A stretch of DNA of 64,000 nucleotides from assembly GCA_964006375.1 (NCBI GenBank), contig OZ023264.1:173648295-173712294 (forward strand), given 5' to 3'. Positions 10,311 to 20,788 of this stretch are shown piece after piece. This stretch comes from Tillus elongatus. Lineage: Eukaryota; Arthropoda; Insecta; Coleoptera; Cleridae. Below the pieces are notes generated by a model. It saw only the letters and a list, made by a program, of their open reading frames with translations, did not search any database and had not been told where the DNA came from. The stretch's first letter is position 1; each line of letters opens with the position of its first letter. Position numbers and translations under genes: made by a program.

Positions 10311-10409
10311 TTATTAAAACTAATTCTTTAAATTCAAATGTACCTTGGACATTGGTTTTAGTGGTCCCAGTAAGCGATTACTTGAAGTAATTTATATTTT
10401 CTATGGAGC

Positions 10410-10790
10410 TAGAAAATCAAATGTTGGTACATATATGTAAATACTATAAGTCGCTTTAAAAAATTGTGTTAGCAATTTCAATAGTTACAGAAGTTTTCCA
10501 GAAAAAAATTAATTATTTACAAACATAATGTACGTGCCAAATTACCAATGTGGCAGGTATTTTTCCTTATTAATTGCTTGGATGGTTTTGTTTTTGTCAA
10601 CCCAAAATCAAATTTTGGTACATATATGTAAATACTGCAAGTCGCTTTAAAAAAGTGTGTTAGAAATTTTATCAGTTACAAAAGGTTTCCAGAAAAAAAT
10701 AATTATTTACAAACAGAATCTACGTGCCAAATTATCAGTATGACAGGTATTTTTCCCTATTCATTGCGTGGATGGGTTTGTTATCGTCAA
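10410..10790 (+). repeat. Tandem duplication of a ~190-bp unit
   Basis: 10410-10600 and 10603-10790 share GGTACATATATGTAAATACT, AAGTCGCTTTAAAA, CAGAAAAAAA, ACGTGCCAAATTA and AGGTATTTTTCC in the same order. The region 10800-11105 has no gene. Confidence 0.85.
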
Positions 10791-11102
10791 CCCAGTCGAA
10801 CTAGTTTTGGCAAAAAAAAACAACCAACAAGGTATGTTACATGGGTTTTACTATGGCTCAACATTAAAGATTATAGCTTAATGGGACATTGAGTTATCGG
10901 ATTTGAAATCTTTTTACAAAAATTATCTACAACAACGTACATGCTGCACCCAGACACTCTTCATCGCTTATTAACTGTTGCTATATACATACTTTTTCAA
11001 ATGATAAAATATTGTAGCTCTCGATGTGTGACTGACAGTTTTAAATGCCTATAACTTTTCTTCTTTAAACATAAAAATCTAAATTTTTGTAAATATTTAT
11101 TT

Positions 11103-11105
<3 letters not shown>

Positions 11106-11198
<93 letters not shown>
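11106..11198. repeat. (TA)n array
   Basis: 93 bp of TA. Flanks do not match modules A or B. Confidence 0.95.
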
Positions 11199-11201
<3 letters not shown>

Positions 11202-12085
11202 TGGTTGATGAATAATTCCTCGTTAAACCCTCTTGAATTTGACGACAGCATGATTTATAATTCTAAATATCGCCTACCGAGATATCGAAGAAAACTTGTA
11301 GAAAAATCATCGTAACCAGGCACTAGTCTGAAGCTCTGATAAATACAAGACTTCAGGCAGTGCAGCAACATAATAACAGCGTAAGTATAAACAATATTTA
11401 GATCTTCCAGCCTTATAAAGTATTTCTAATCTTGCTAATTATGAATCTGATAGATATAATTTTTTAGAGTAGGGTTAATAGGCAATAGTGACCTCACTAC
11501 CGAACAGACTTGGGTTCACTTGAGGTCGAGTGCAACATACTGCTTACACGCTTTTCTTTAAGGGAGGTTACAACTTTTGATAGTTCCTTCACTTTGAAGC
11601 GTTGATTGCTTAATACAAGATCCTCAACAAAGGCCATCTTGTTTTCCGTCCCCACCGTCCACTACCTGCCTGTTTCTGCATCATCTGTCATCTTTTATTA
11701 GTATGTATAAAATATTGTTCAAAACGGTTTCGAGTGGGGCAGGAAGCCTTGACAAATGAAGAATTTGCCACGTTTACCCCATCCGGCCGATCTCTGATGC
11801 TTTGAGATGGAAGAGCTTCACCAGTAAGGGATTTAATAGCAGATGAGCGAGTATCAGTTGCGGGGCGGCAAAGACGCGGACGAGCCCTTAGGGGAAAAAA
11901 GTGTCAGTTATAAGAAAACTAACTGAGATAAAATCTACTTTTCTTCCAAGCCACTAACACTGGAGTGTTAGTGTTTTTTACCAAGTTTTGACACACTAAG
12001 AAATCCTAGATCTATGCCAGGCCGGGAAATTTTGGCGCTTACCTGGTAATTTGCAAAAAAGTATGCGTCAATTGTTTTGCTGTAG
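11199..12085. other. No recognised gene
   Basis: Unique-looking AT-rich sequence apart from the short LINE tail at 11860-11901. No open frame I can support. Confidence 0.5.
11860..11901 (+). mobile_element. Very short LINE 3' tail insertion, copy 2
   Basis: GCGGGGCGGCAAAGACGCGG, ACGAGCCCTTAGGGG and poly(A), flanked by GTATCAGTT and GTGTCAGTT, probably an imperfect 9-bp target-site duplication. It matches the 3' terminus of the RNase H LINE family. Confidence 0.65.
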
Positions 12086-13545
12086 ATTAGATTAGATTAG
12101 ATTTTATTGTGAGTAGGCTATTTCAGTCCCTCCAATGCGACCTTAGGTCTATTGTAGCTCACGTCTAATTATTTAGATTTCACCAATCAATTCCAGCTCC
12201 CTGAGGGAGTCGATCTTTTCTTGGGGGTGAAAGTTTGTTTGGCAGGTGTACTGCCATCTGAGGGAAGTCGCTTGCCCGTTTCGTAGCTCAAAGAGAGATA
12301 ACCTCTCTCCGAGTTCGTCTGGACCCGACATCCGTCAGTGTTTGCTTCGAGGCGGTATCATAAAGTCCCGTTCTCGAGCAGCATCCAATCTCCAGTTTTA
12401 ATCCACCTCTAGAGATCACAGCTCTCCTCAGGCTCGTCTAAACCTGACACCTAACAGTGTTAGACTCAAGGCAACATCCCACCGAGTCCCGCTCCCGAGC
12501 ATCACCCCAGCAAGGCCGTCCGTCCGTTTCGTAGCACACAGTATGGACTCCAAACTCCGGGTGTCTACCACTCATATCAGAGATCAGAGCCCCCCGGGAC
12601 GTCTGGACACACGACAAACGCCATGGCTCAATCCAGGGCGGTATCATCTATAACCCCGCTCCCGAGTAACAACCAAGCGAGGCCAACTGTCAGTCTCTGA
12701 GGCCACAGTGGAGGCGTCAAACTCCGGGTGCATATCACTCCCCAGAGATATCCGCCTCCCCCTAGCCTCACCTGCACCAGACCCCCAGCGTTAGCTTGAA
12801 TTTCACCCAACAAATCGAGCTTCTGACAGGAGACGACACCTGCGATGTGAAACTTTGTTTGACAGATATACTACCATCTGAGCGAAGTCACTTGCCCGTC
12901 TCAAAGCTCAAAGAGAGATAACCTCTCTCCGAGCTCGTCTGTACCAGACGTCCGTCAGTGTTTGGCTCGGGGCAGTATCATGAAGTCCTGCATCCGAGCA
13001 GCATCCAAGTGAGGTCGTTTGTCCGTTTCGAAGCTCACAGGAGAGGCCTCAACCCTTAGTTGTATTCCACCCCTAAAGATCTCAGCTCCCCTCCGGGTTC
13101 GTCTAGACCCGACACACACCAGTGCTAGACTCAAGGCGACATCCCATCGAGCCCCGCTCCTGAGCATCGCACAAGCGAGGCTGTCCGTCCGTTCCGAAGC
13201 ACACAGTGGGGGCCTCAAACTCCGGGTGTTTACCACTCATCAGAGTTGTCACCCCCTCTGGGTCGTCTAGATACACGACACCCGCCAGCACTGAACCCAA
13301 GGCGGCACCCATCCGGAACCCCGCACCCGAGTAACAACCGTGCGAGGTCAATTGTCCATTTCAAGCCCAGAGTGGAGGCCTCAAAATCCGGGTGTACATC
13401 ACTCCCCAGAGATATCCGCCTCCCTCCAGGTCCACATGGACAAGACCCCCGCCAGTGTTTAATTCCAATTAGTCGCCTTTTACGACAGGCAGGAGTTACC
13501 TTGGGCCTATTCTTTTAATTAGTCCCCGGACCCACAGGAGACTAA
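12086..13545 (-). repeat. GC-rich tandem repeat block, possibly a non-autonomous retroelement
   Basis: Two large units of about 610 bp (from ~12210 and ~12817) each contain three or four subrepeats of 150-170 bp built on CGTCTGGACCCGACA-like, CGGTATCAT and CCGTCCGTTTCG phrases. The minus-strand left end has (ATCTA)n tail-like repeats (12086-12104), as at the 3' end of some LINEs. The right end carries CCTGTCGTAAAAGGCGACT near 13470-13490, a phrase I have seen near the 5' ends of insect non-LTR elements. Several overlapping open frames exist in many phases, but they look like a by-product of high GC. No protein is recognised. Confidence 0.6.
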
Positions 13546-14525
13546 TTGCTAGAATAATTGATGTATCTCGGTGTGCAATGGAACACTAACAAAAAACGAT
13601 GCACTTATTGGTAGTATACCCAATTATAATAAATTTTGGATAGGGGACCTGACGCACCTGCAAAGTCCTCGGGGCCTAGTTTGCGCTTATTCGAATAAAC
13701 GTGTTTTAAGTGTAACGGTGTACTTCCGAAAGGTGGAGTGTGGGTCAATATTTTGATCGAAAAACGGAATTGTGTCGAGCGCCACCACTTTACTAGTGGT
13801 TTTTAAAAGGTTCCTGGGGTAAAGTGGTAGCCCCAAAGTTATTGATTTCCAAGTAACGGACCATCCTAAGAGAGAAGGATGCTCAGGAAAACTCCAGTGG
13901 AGATGTCTGGTTTCCAGGGGTCAAATTTACAGAACTTTAATAGCGAACAAGAATTGTTTTAAAATATATAATGGTTTGTTAAAGGTCGAAATATATACAA
14001 TTAAATACAAAAAAAAAGGAAGAGAAATATTTACAATGTGTAATCACTTAGAATATGGTTATTACCAGGGATGGGTTTTTTTTGTTCCCTCAGGGCTCGT
14101 CCGCGGCCTTGCCGCCCCGATAGCACCGCAACACCAGGGATGGTTGGTGAAATCTGAATTATACAATAAAAAAAAACAGAATATTGAATCTTTTAGTTCT
14201 GTCTAGGCAGGAAATTTCGCGGAAAATAAATCGCGGAATTTCTCTTGTTCATAGCTTGCTTTGGTTTTAACAAAATTTAGGGGAGGTTTGCATTCCTACG
14301 ACGGCAAAAAGGAGACGATATTTTATACGGTTTTAACGCTCGTGTCCCACCTGGGAACAACATTGAGTGTCAACGCAGCGGAAAATATATATATATAGTC
14401 CTCCGAACTCCCAAGTTATTTTAACAGGAAGGTGGGAGTCACCCCGATACACAATTGTTCTGAAGTACTAAGGTTTTTTTTACCAAAACAGCTAGAAGGG
14501 AGAATTATTTGGGGCGCACCTATAG
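13546..14525. other. No gene; module A fragment and flank of Jockey copy 3
   Basis: 13629-13705 is a fragment of module A (CTCGGGGCCTAGTTTGCGC). A compact inverted motif CACCACTTTACTAGTGG occurs near 13781-13797. The rest shows nothing I recognise. Confidence 0.5.
14075..14132 (-). mobile_element. 58-bp LINE 3' tail insertion with 11-bp target-site duplication
   Basis: Flanked by ACCAGGGATGG at 14064-14074 and 14133-14143. The insert read on the minus strand is TTGCGGTGCTATCGGGGC, CCGCGGACGAGCCCTGAGGG and AAC plus poly(A), identical to the last ~50 bp of the LINE at 53725-55206. Confidence 0.9.
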
Positions 14526-14539
14526 CAGGTGGTAGTGGA

Positions 14540-14794
14540 ATTTTCCTTTATGTAATAGTAAAGGATTTTTTCACGCCCGAGGAGGTACCACCCCATACAT
14601 CAAGGGGCCGGTGAAGTCCCAACGGACGTTTCCGGTTCTGGTGTATGAGTCGGTTTCCCTTATAAGCAAAAATGATGATGGCTCCTCCTTGTATAAAATA
14701 TTCCGGAGGAAAAATACCCCTCCATTCGGATCTCCGGGAGAGGGGTGTACAGGGGGCGCCAACATCAAGATTTAACATATCCTTTTCGAATATA
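14540..14794 (+). pseudogene. Possible ORF1 C-terminus of Jockey copy 3
   Basis: A frame overlapping the start of ORF2 reads FFHARGGTTPYIKGPV, then FPVLVYESVSLIS, then DGSSLYKIFR. Copy 6 (50524-50736, minus strand) keeps the same frame open with conservative changes (FPVLLYESVSLIN, DGSSLYKRFR). Conservation in two copies suggests this was coding, plausibly the end of the gag-like ORF1, whose body is missing here. Confidence 0.4.
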
Positions 14795-17638
14795 TGTGGC
14801 CTAAATTCTAACCTGAACTCCGTCCACCATTTCCTCCAGGCTAACAGGCCCCAACTCCTCTTCCTCACCGAAACCCAAATCAGTGCCAAAACAGCCACTA
14901 ATCACCTTAATTTCCCGGGGTATGAGCTCCTTACTGCCTTTAGATTGCATGGAGGCGTGTGCACATACGTCCGTAGCAATCTACCCTGCACCAGACTTCC
15001 CAATTTAGAAGCTGGAAGAAAAGACATACTATGGATAAAACTCTCTCTCAGGGCTGCAACTAAATTCATCTGTTGCATTTACCGGTCACCTTCTGACAAC
15101 AACTTTCTCCAGCTCTTTGAATACCTTTCTGAAAAAACCGACTATCTGATTTCTGAATATCCTTCCTCCGAGGTCACTATTCTTGGCGACTTCAATGTAC
15201 ATAATAAGGAATGGCTAGGATCTTCAAAAACCGATCCACAAGGGAGAGCAGCGGAGGCCTTTGCAGTCAGCAATTCTTTGGCCAATATGGTTCAGCAACC
15301 TACTTACTTTCCTCGTATCCCAACACACAGCTCAAATCCCTTGGATCTCCTTCTTACTACGAATCCTGAATGCTATAAGATATCAGTCACCGCCCCCCTT
15401 GGTCGCTCAGACCACGGCATGGTCACTGCTTCCTGTGCAATGCAACCCGAGGTCACACAGTCATCACACCCACGTATCGTTTGGCACTACAACTCCGCAA
15501 ACTGGGACGAAATGGGGGATTACTTTTCCTCATTTCCATGGGCGTCTGTCTGCTTCTCTCATCCTGACCCCTCTGATATCTCACAAAACGTCACCGAAAT
15601 TATCCAAGCTGGCATGGAATTATTTATTCCACGTACACAGAAAACCTCTTCAGCCACTCAAAAGCCCTGGTTCTCTAAATCCTGTGACAAGGCCAGACTT
15701 GAAAAGGTCAAAGCTCACAAAACGCTTCTACACAATCCCAGTCAAGAAAATCGTCAAGCATTCAACGACGCAAGTAACCGCTATGTCCGCATTCTTTCTG
15801 AGGCAAAAAACTCGTTTAATAACCACATCAAAAACAAAGTCCTCTCAAGCTCCAACGGCGGCAAACCCTTCTGGACTCTTGCTAAGTCTATTGGGAATAA
15901 TTTCTGCAAGAGCACGTTCCCACCTCTTGTCTCAGGTGATGAAATTGTTTCTACCGCCCTGAGCAAGGCTGAACTTTTTGCTTCGTTGTTCGCCGGAAAT
16001 TCTACTCTCAACCCACCTCCAAATGTTCAACCACCAACAGTCCCCAATGTCGCGCATAAAATGACTGATATCATTTTCAAAACTAAAAAGGTACGAAAGA
16101 TGCTCTCTTCTCTTAATACCAGGAAAGCCTCTGGCCTTGACGAGATCCCAGCAATTGTTCTCAAAAAATGCGCACCAGAACTTGCTCCTGTCCTGACTCG
16201 TCTGTTTCAGATATCTTACAATAAAGGCATATTCCCTAGTAACTGGAAAACTGCTCGAGTACAACCCATCCCCAAGAAAGGATCCAAAGCGCTTCCTAGC
16301 AACTACAGGCCTATTTCTCTCCTTTCAGTCATCTCTAAAGTGATGGAAAAGTATATAAACACCGAACTACTAAAATTCCTTGAAAAACACAGTCTAATCC
16401 ACGACAGGCAGTATGGATTCCGTCAACGCAGATCAACTGCCGACCTCCTTTCGTTTGTCACCCATTCTTGGAACAAGTCTATGGAACAACACGGTGAATC
16501 CCAGATTGTTGCTCTAGACATATCCAAAGCATTCGACCAGGTCTGGCACGCAGCGCTGCTTAATAAACTTCCGGCCTATGGCCTACCTCCAAAACTTTGT
16601 ACCTGGACAGCAAATTTCCTCTCCAACAGGAGCATATCTGTTGTTGTGGATGGCCATTCCTCTAAACTGTATCCAATTAATGCAGGAGTTCCTCAAGGTT
16701 CAGCTTTAGCCCCTACTTTGTTTCTTCTCCACATCAATGACCTCCTCTCTAGCACATCCAACCCAGTTCACAGTTACGCGGACGACAGCACCCTCCACTC
16801 AAACATACAATATTCTAAGCCTGTCTCTTTAGCCCAATTAGATGAGGATCGCAGACTCATGGAGGGTTCTGTCTCCGTAGACCTCCAAAAAATATTAGAC
16901 TGGGGAAGTAGAAATCTTGTACAATTCAACCCCACCAAAACTAAGTCTTGCTTTCTTTCTCACAAGAGATACAGCAGCCCTAGACCCATCACAATGAACA
17001 ACTAAGTTATTCAAAGTAATGAGTCTTTTTCTCTTGTTGGCATTTCTGTGGATCGAAATCTTAATTGGCACCAACATGTTACATCAATTGCAGAAGCGGC
17101 TGCTAAGAAATTGGGTTTCCTCTTCCGGGCTCGCAAATACTTTTCACCAACTAATCTCTATACCTTATACACTTCACAAATAAGGCCACACCTCGAATAC
17201 TGCTCCCACATCTGGGGTGCAGCTGCCGCTTCTACACTCGCTATCCTGGACTCCATTCAAAAGAGAGCTATACGTCTCATCGGTGACTCTACCCTCACCC
17301 AAAGGCTTCCATCCCTTGCCCACCGACGTGCCGTTGGTGACCTCTCTCTCTTTTATAGATATCTGCACGGGCACTGCTCAGAGGAGCTTTCCTCCATAAT
17401 TCCCCCACCTGCTGCCCCCAGCAGATCTACCAGGGGAACAGAGCGAATGCACCCTTTTAATGTCCAGGTCACCAGACATAGAACATCTTGTTATGCCCGC
17501 TCTTTTGTCCCGAGGACTTCCAAGTTGTGGAATTCCTTGCCGGCACATGTTTTTCCTTCTCCTCCGAACCTCCAAACCTTCAAGTCCAGAATTAACAAGC
17601 TACCTCTTTCCTCCTTGTCAACACCCACGGTACGATAG
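14672..17638 (+). pseudogene. Jockey ORF2: endonuclease/reverse transcriptase with one in-frame stop
   Basis: About 988 codons. Endonuclease (residues ~35-290) shows FSNICGLNSNLNS, LTETQIS, CCIYRSPSDN, LGDFNVHNKEW and SDHGMV. Reverse transcriptase (~460-720) shows NYRPISLLSVISKVMEK, YGFRQRRSTADLL, motif A ALDISKAFDQVWH, motif B GVPQGSALAPTLF and catalytic SYADDST. The only break is a TAA at 17003-17005, which is CAA (Gln) in copies 4 and 5. The same frame then continues through VGISVDRNLNWHQH to the end. The product would nick target DNA and copy its own RNA by target-primed reverse transcription. With a single C-to-T change it is recently dead. Confidence 0.92.
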
Positions 17639-17690
17639 TATTTAGGCTGTAAGCCCTCGTGGTGTGTTGTTGACATAAAAAAAAAAAAGT

Positions 17691-18600
<910 letters not shown>

Positions 18601-18664
18601 AGTTAATTTGATGCGTTTTTGGATATTTATTTGCAGGTTTAGTGAAGTTTATGGTTTAACGGTC

Positions 18665-19420
18665 TGTATTTTTTTAGCTAATTTTCGTAGAACAAATTTG
18701 TTAATGCACTTTTGCATTTTTTATCGAAATATGATGCGTTTATAAGACAAAAATCTGGACGGAGTAAGTGCCTTTTGGTAGCAAATTTTTGGTAAATTTG
18801 CAGATTAGCTCCCAACCGCTTTTCAAAAAACTGTTTTCAGAAACCTACCTAGACCCCCCCACCCCCCTGTTTCCACAAAACCCAAGAAACATTTCTTGTT
18901 CACACTCCCCAAGGAAGTTACGGGACCAGGAGTGAGTAGGGTTGTATATTTTTTTTTAGCTAATTTTTGTAGAACAAATTCCTTAATGCATTTTTGTATT
19001 TTTTATCGAAATATGATGAGTTTGTAAGAAAAAAAACTGGACGCAGTAAGTGCGTTTTGGTAGCGAATTTTCAGTAAATTTGCAGATTAGCTCCCGAACG
19101 CTTTTCAAAAAACTGTTTTCAGAAACCTGCCTAGCACCCCCCCCCCCCTGGATCCACAAAACCCAAGAAATATTTCTTGTTCACACTCCCCAAGGAAGTA
19201 ACGGGACCAGGAGTGAGTAGGGGTGCATAATTTTTTTTTTAGCTAAATTTCGTAGAACAAATTCGTTAATGCATTTTTGCATTTTTTGTCGAAATATGAT
19301 GCGTTTGTGAGAATAAAATCTGGACGCAGTAAGTGCGTTTTGGTAGCGAATTTGCGGTAAATTTGCAGTTTAGCTCCCGAACGCCTTTTAAAAAACTGTT
19401 TTCAGAAACCTGCCTAGCCC
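18665..19420 (+). repeat. 283-bp tandem repeat, about 2.7 copies
   Basis: Units start near 18668, 18952 and 19235. Each has TAGCTAATTTTCGTAGAAC, CATTTTTTATCGAAATATGA, GACGCAGTAAGTGCGTTTTG, TTAGCTCCCGAACGC, CAGAAACCTGCCTAG, a C-rich run and GGACCAGGAGTGAGTAGGG. Each unit includes a GCAGTAAGTGCG terminal motif, so an element end is embedded in the tandem unit. Confidence 0.9.
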
Positions 19421-19763
19421 CGACCGAAAATTTTTGTAGATTTTCAAACCATAAGTAATTTTGATATAATATAGTACATTGTTTCTACTACATAGGCTAT
19501 ACCGGTAACCATATTGATGCCTGCGCGCATTTGCTATTAAAAACATTTTTATGGAAATTCACTTCCATAACACATTTGCTGCATCTAGACTTTTGAAAAA
19601 TGTTTCTATATTGTCAAACAATAAATTTATTTCGATGAAATATGGTACATTCTTTCTACTATATAGGCAACCAAGTTTGATGCCTGCTTTCATCAAAGAA
19701 AGACATTTGCCATTAAAAATATTTTAAAGAAAATCCGCACCATAACGCACTTGCTGCGTCCAG
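19320..19763. repeat. Candidate MITE with CTGGACGCAG termini
   Basis: Left end CTGGACGCAGTAAGTGCG, right end CGCACTTGCTGCGTCCAG, inverted relative to each other. An internal decayed end (CATTTGCTGCATCTAG) lies near 19575. 19770-20020 has no gene. Confidence 0.6.
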
Positions 19764-20102
19764 AGATTTTTTTATTATTCGGAAGATATGAGGCTGAAAC
19801 TAACTCAGCGTAACGCAGACTGTATGAAACTCGTACTGCACGGTACTGACTTTTCTTGGCCTGTCGGTCTGCTTTTATATAGTAAACATTTGGTATCCTT
19901 GTTTATTCTAGAAGTTTTTATTCTCTCTGTTTAACTCACAGGCAACGTAAAAATTTTTCAATGAAAATTTGCTAAATTTTGTATATTTTATTCGTGTAAT
20001 CTAGTTGATAACGCTGCGGAATTTAATTTTTCGGCAACCGTCCGGGAAGTACCCACTTCCGGAACGCTTTTTCCTTGAGAAAGTAGCATTCCTTCGGGTT
20101 AG

Positions 20103-20128
20103 TCCGGGAAGTACGTACTTCCTGGACT
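20103..20128. repeat. 26-bp near-perfect palindrome
   Basis: GTCCGGGAAGTAC followed by GTACTTCCTGGAC, one mismatch between the halves. A partial version, CCGGGAAGTACCCACTTCCGG-like, lies at about 20041-20062. Confidence 0.7.
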
Positions 20129-20160
20129 AGGCCGGGAAGAATCACATCGTTGTTGTCATC

Positions 20161-20463
20161 GTGAATATTAAAATCTTGGTAGGTATGATTTTGATAAATA
20201 CAGTAGAACATTACCACGGTGGCTGTAAGTCTACCAATGTCGCTGAAGGATATATAGACAATTCACTAACAAACAAAATTAAAATTGCCAATACCATTCA
20301 AAAATTATCAGATGAAAACAATCAATATGAAACGGAAACTTTACCTTCTTGTTCTGACTACACGAGGCATTTAAATATACCGAGCATTTCAAACAAATTA
20401 AATCCTTTCAATATTAGCAATTGCTCGAATTTTAATATAAATATTAATATAAATAAGAATTAG
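20161..20463 (+). pseudogene. Possible C-terminus of a Crypton-like tyrosine recombinase
   Basis: An open frame reads GGCKSTNVAEGYIDNSLTNK, then SCSDYTRHLNI, then NCSNFNININI. The K-S-T-x-VAEGYI-x-S pattern resembles the end of tyrosine recombinases of Crypton-type elements, where the Tyr is the nucleophile, and low-complexity N/I/F tails follow in some. The upstream domain with the Arg/His residues is absent. It lies right beside the PLE. The call rests on a short motif and is tentative. Confidence 0.35.
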
Positions 20464-20788
20464 AATGTTTCTGTTAGTACCTATCTTCTGTTCGAATTTT
20501 AATACTTAATTCATTGATTGTTGTTGCCCTTACTTGGTGAAACTTGTCCATACTGCAAACAGACTTGGAGAATAGTTCTCTGGCTTCACTGTTGGTTTTT
20601 AGTGGTGAAGAACGTAGCCAGCGCGTGAGCTAACTGGAGCAAGTGGCCCTTCGAATTCTGAAAGTTCTAGGATGTTCTTCAATGCTTCAGTATAAAAGTA
20701 GTCTCTATGCAACGAAAATATCGACATACATCAACTCATTACTTTATTACAACTTTTTTGCAATGATAGTTAAATTTATTTGACATAT

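Larger units (their letters stand above)
14526..17690 (+). mobile_element. Jockey-like LINE copy 3, the most complete copy
   Basis: The 5' limit of shared sequence is about 14526, where homology with copy 6 begins. It contains the end of a possible ORF1, the whole of ORF2 (14672-17638), a short 3'UTR with the family signature GGCTGTAAGCCCTCG, and poly(A) from about 17678. It is the reference for the other five copies at 2511, 4700, 25068, 37168 and 49620. Confidence 0.9.

Noticed and set aside
12438..13518. Several overlapping open frames of 60-93 codons in the GC-rich block
   Set aside because: They lie in many phases on both strands within tandem repeats, share no recognisable domain, and follow from low stop frequency at high GC.
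15261..15962. A 233-codon plus-strand frame
   Set aside because: It is an alternative phase of the Jockey ORF2, whose endonuclease motifs are in the other frame.
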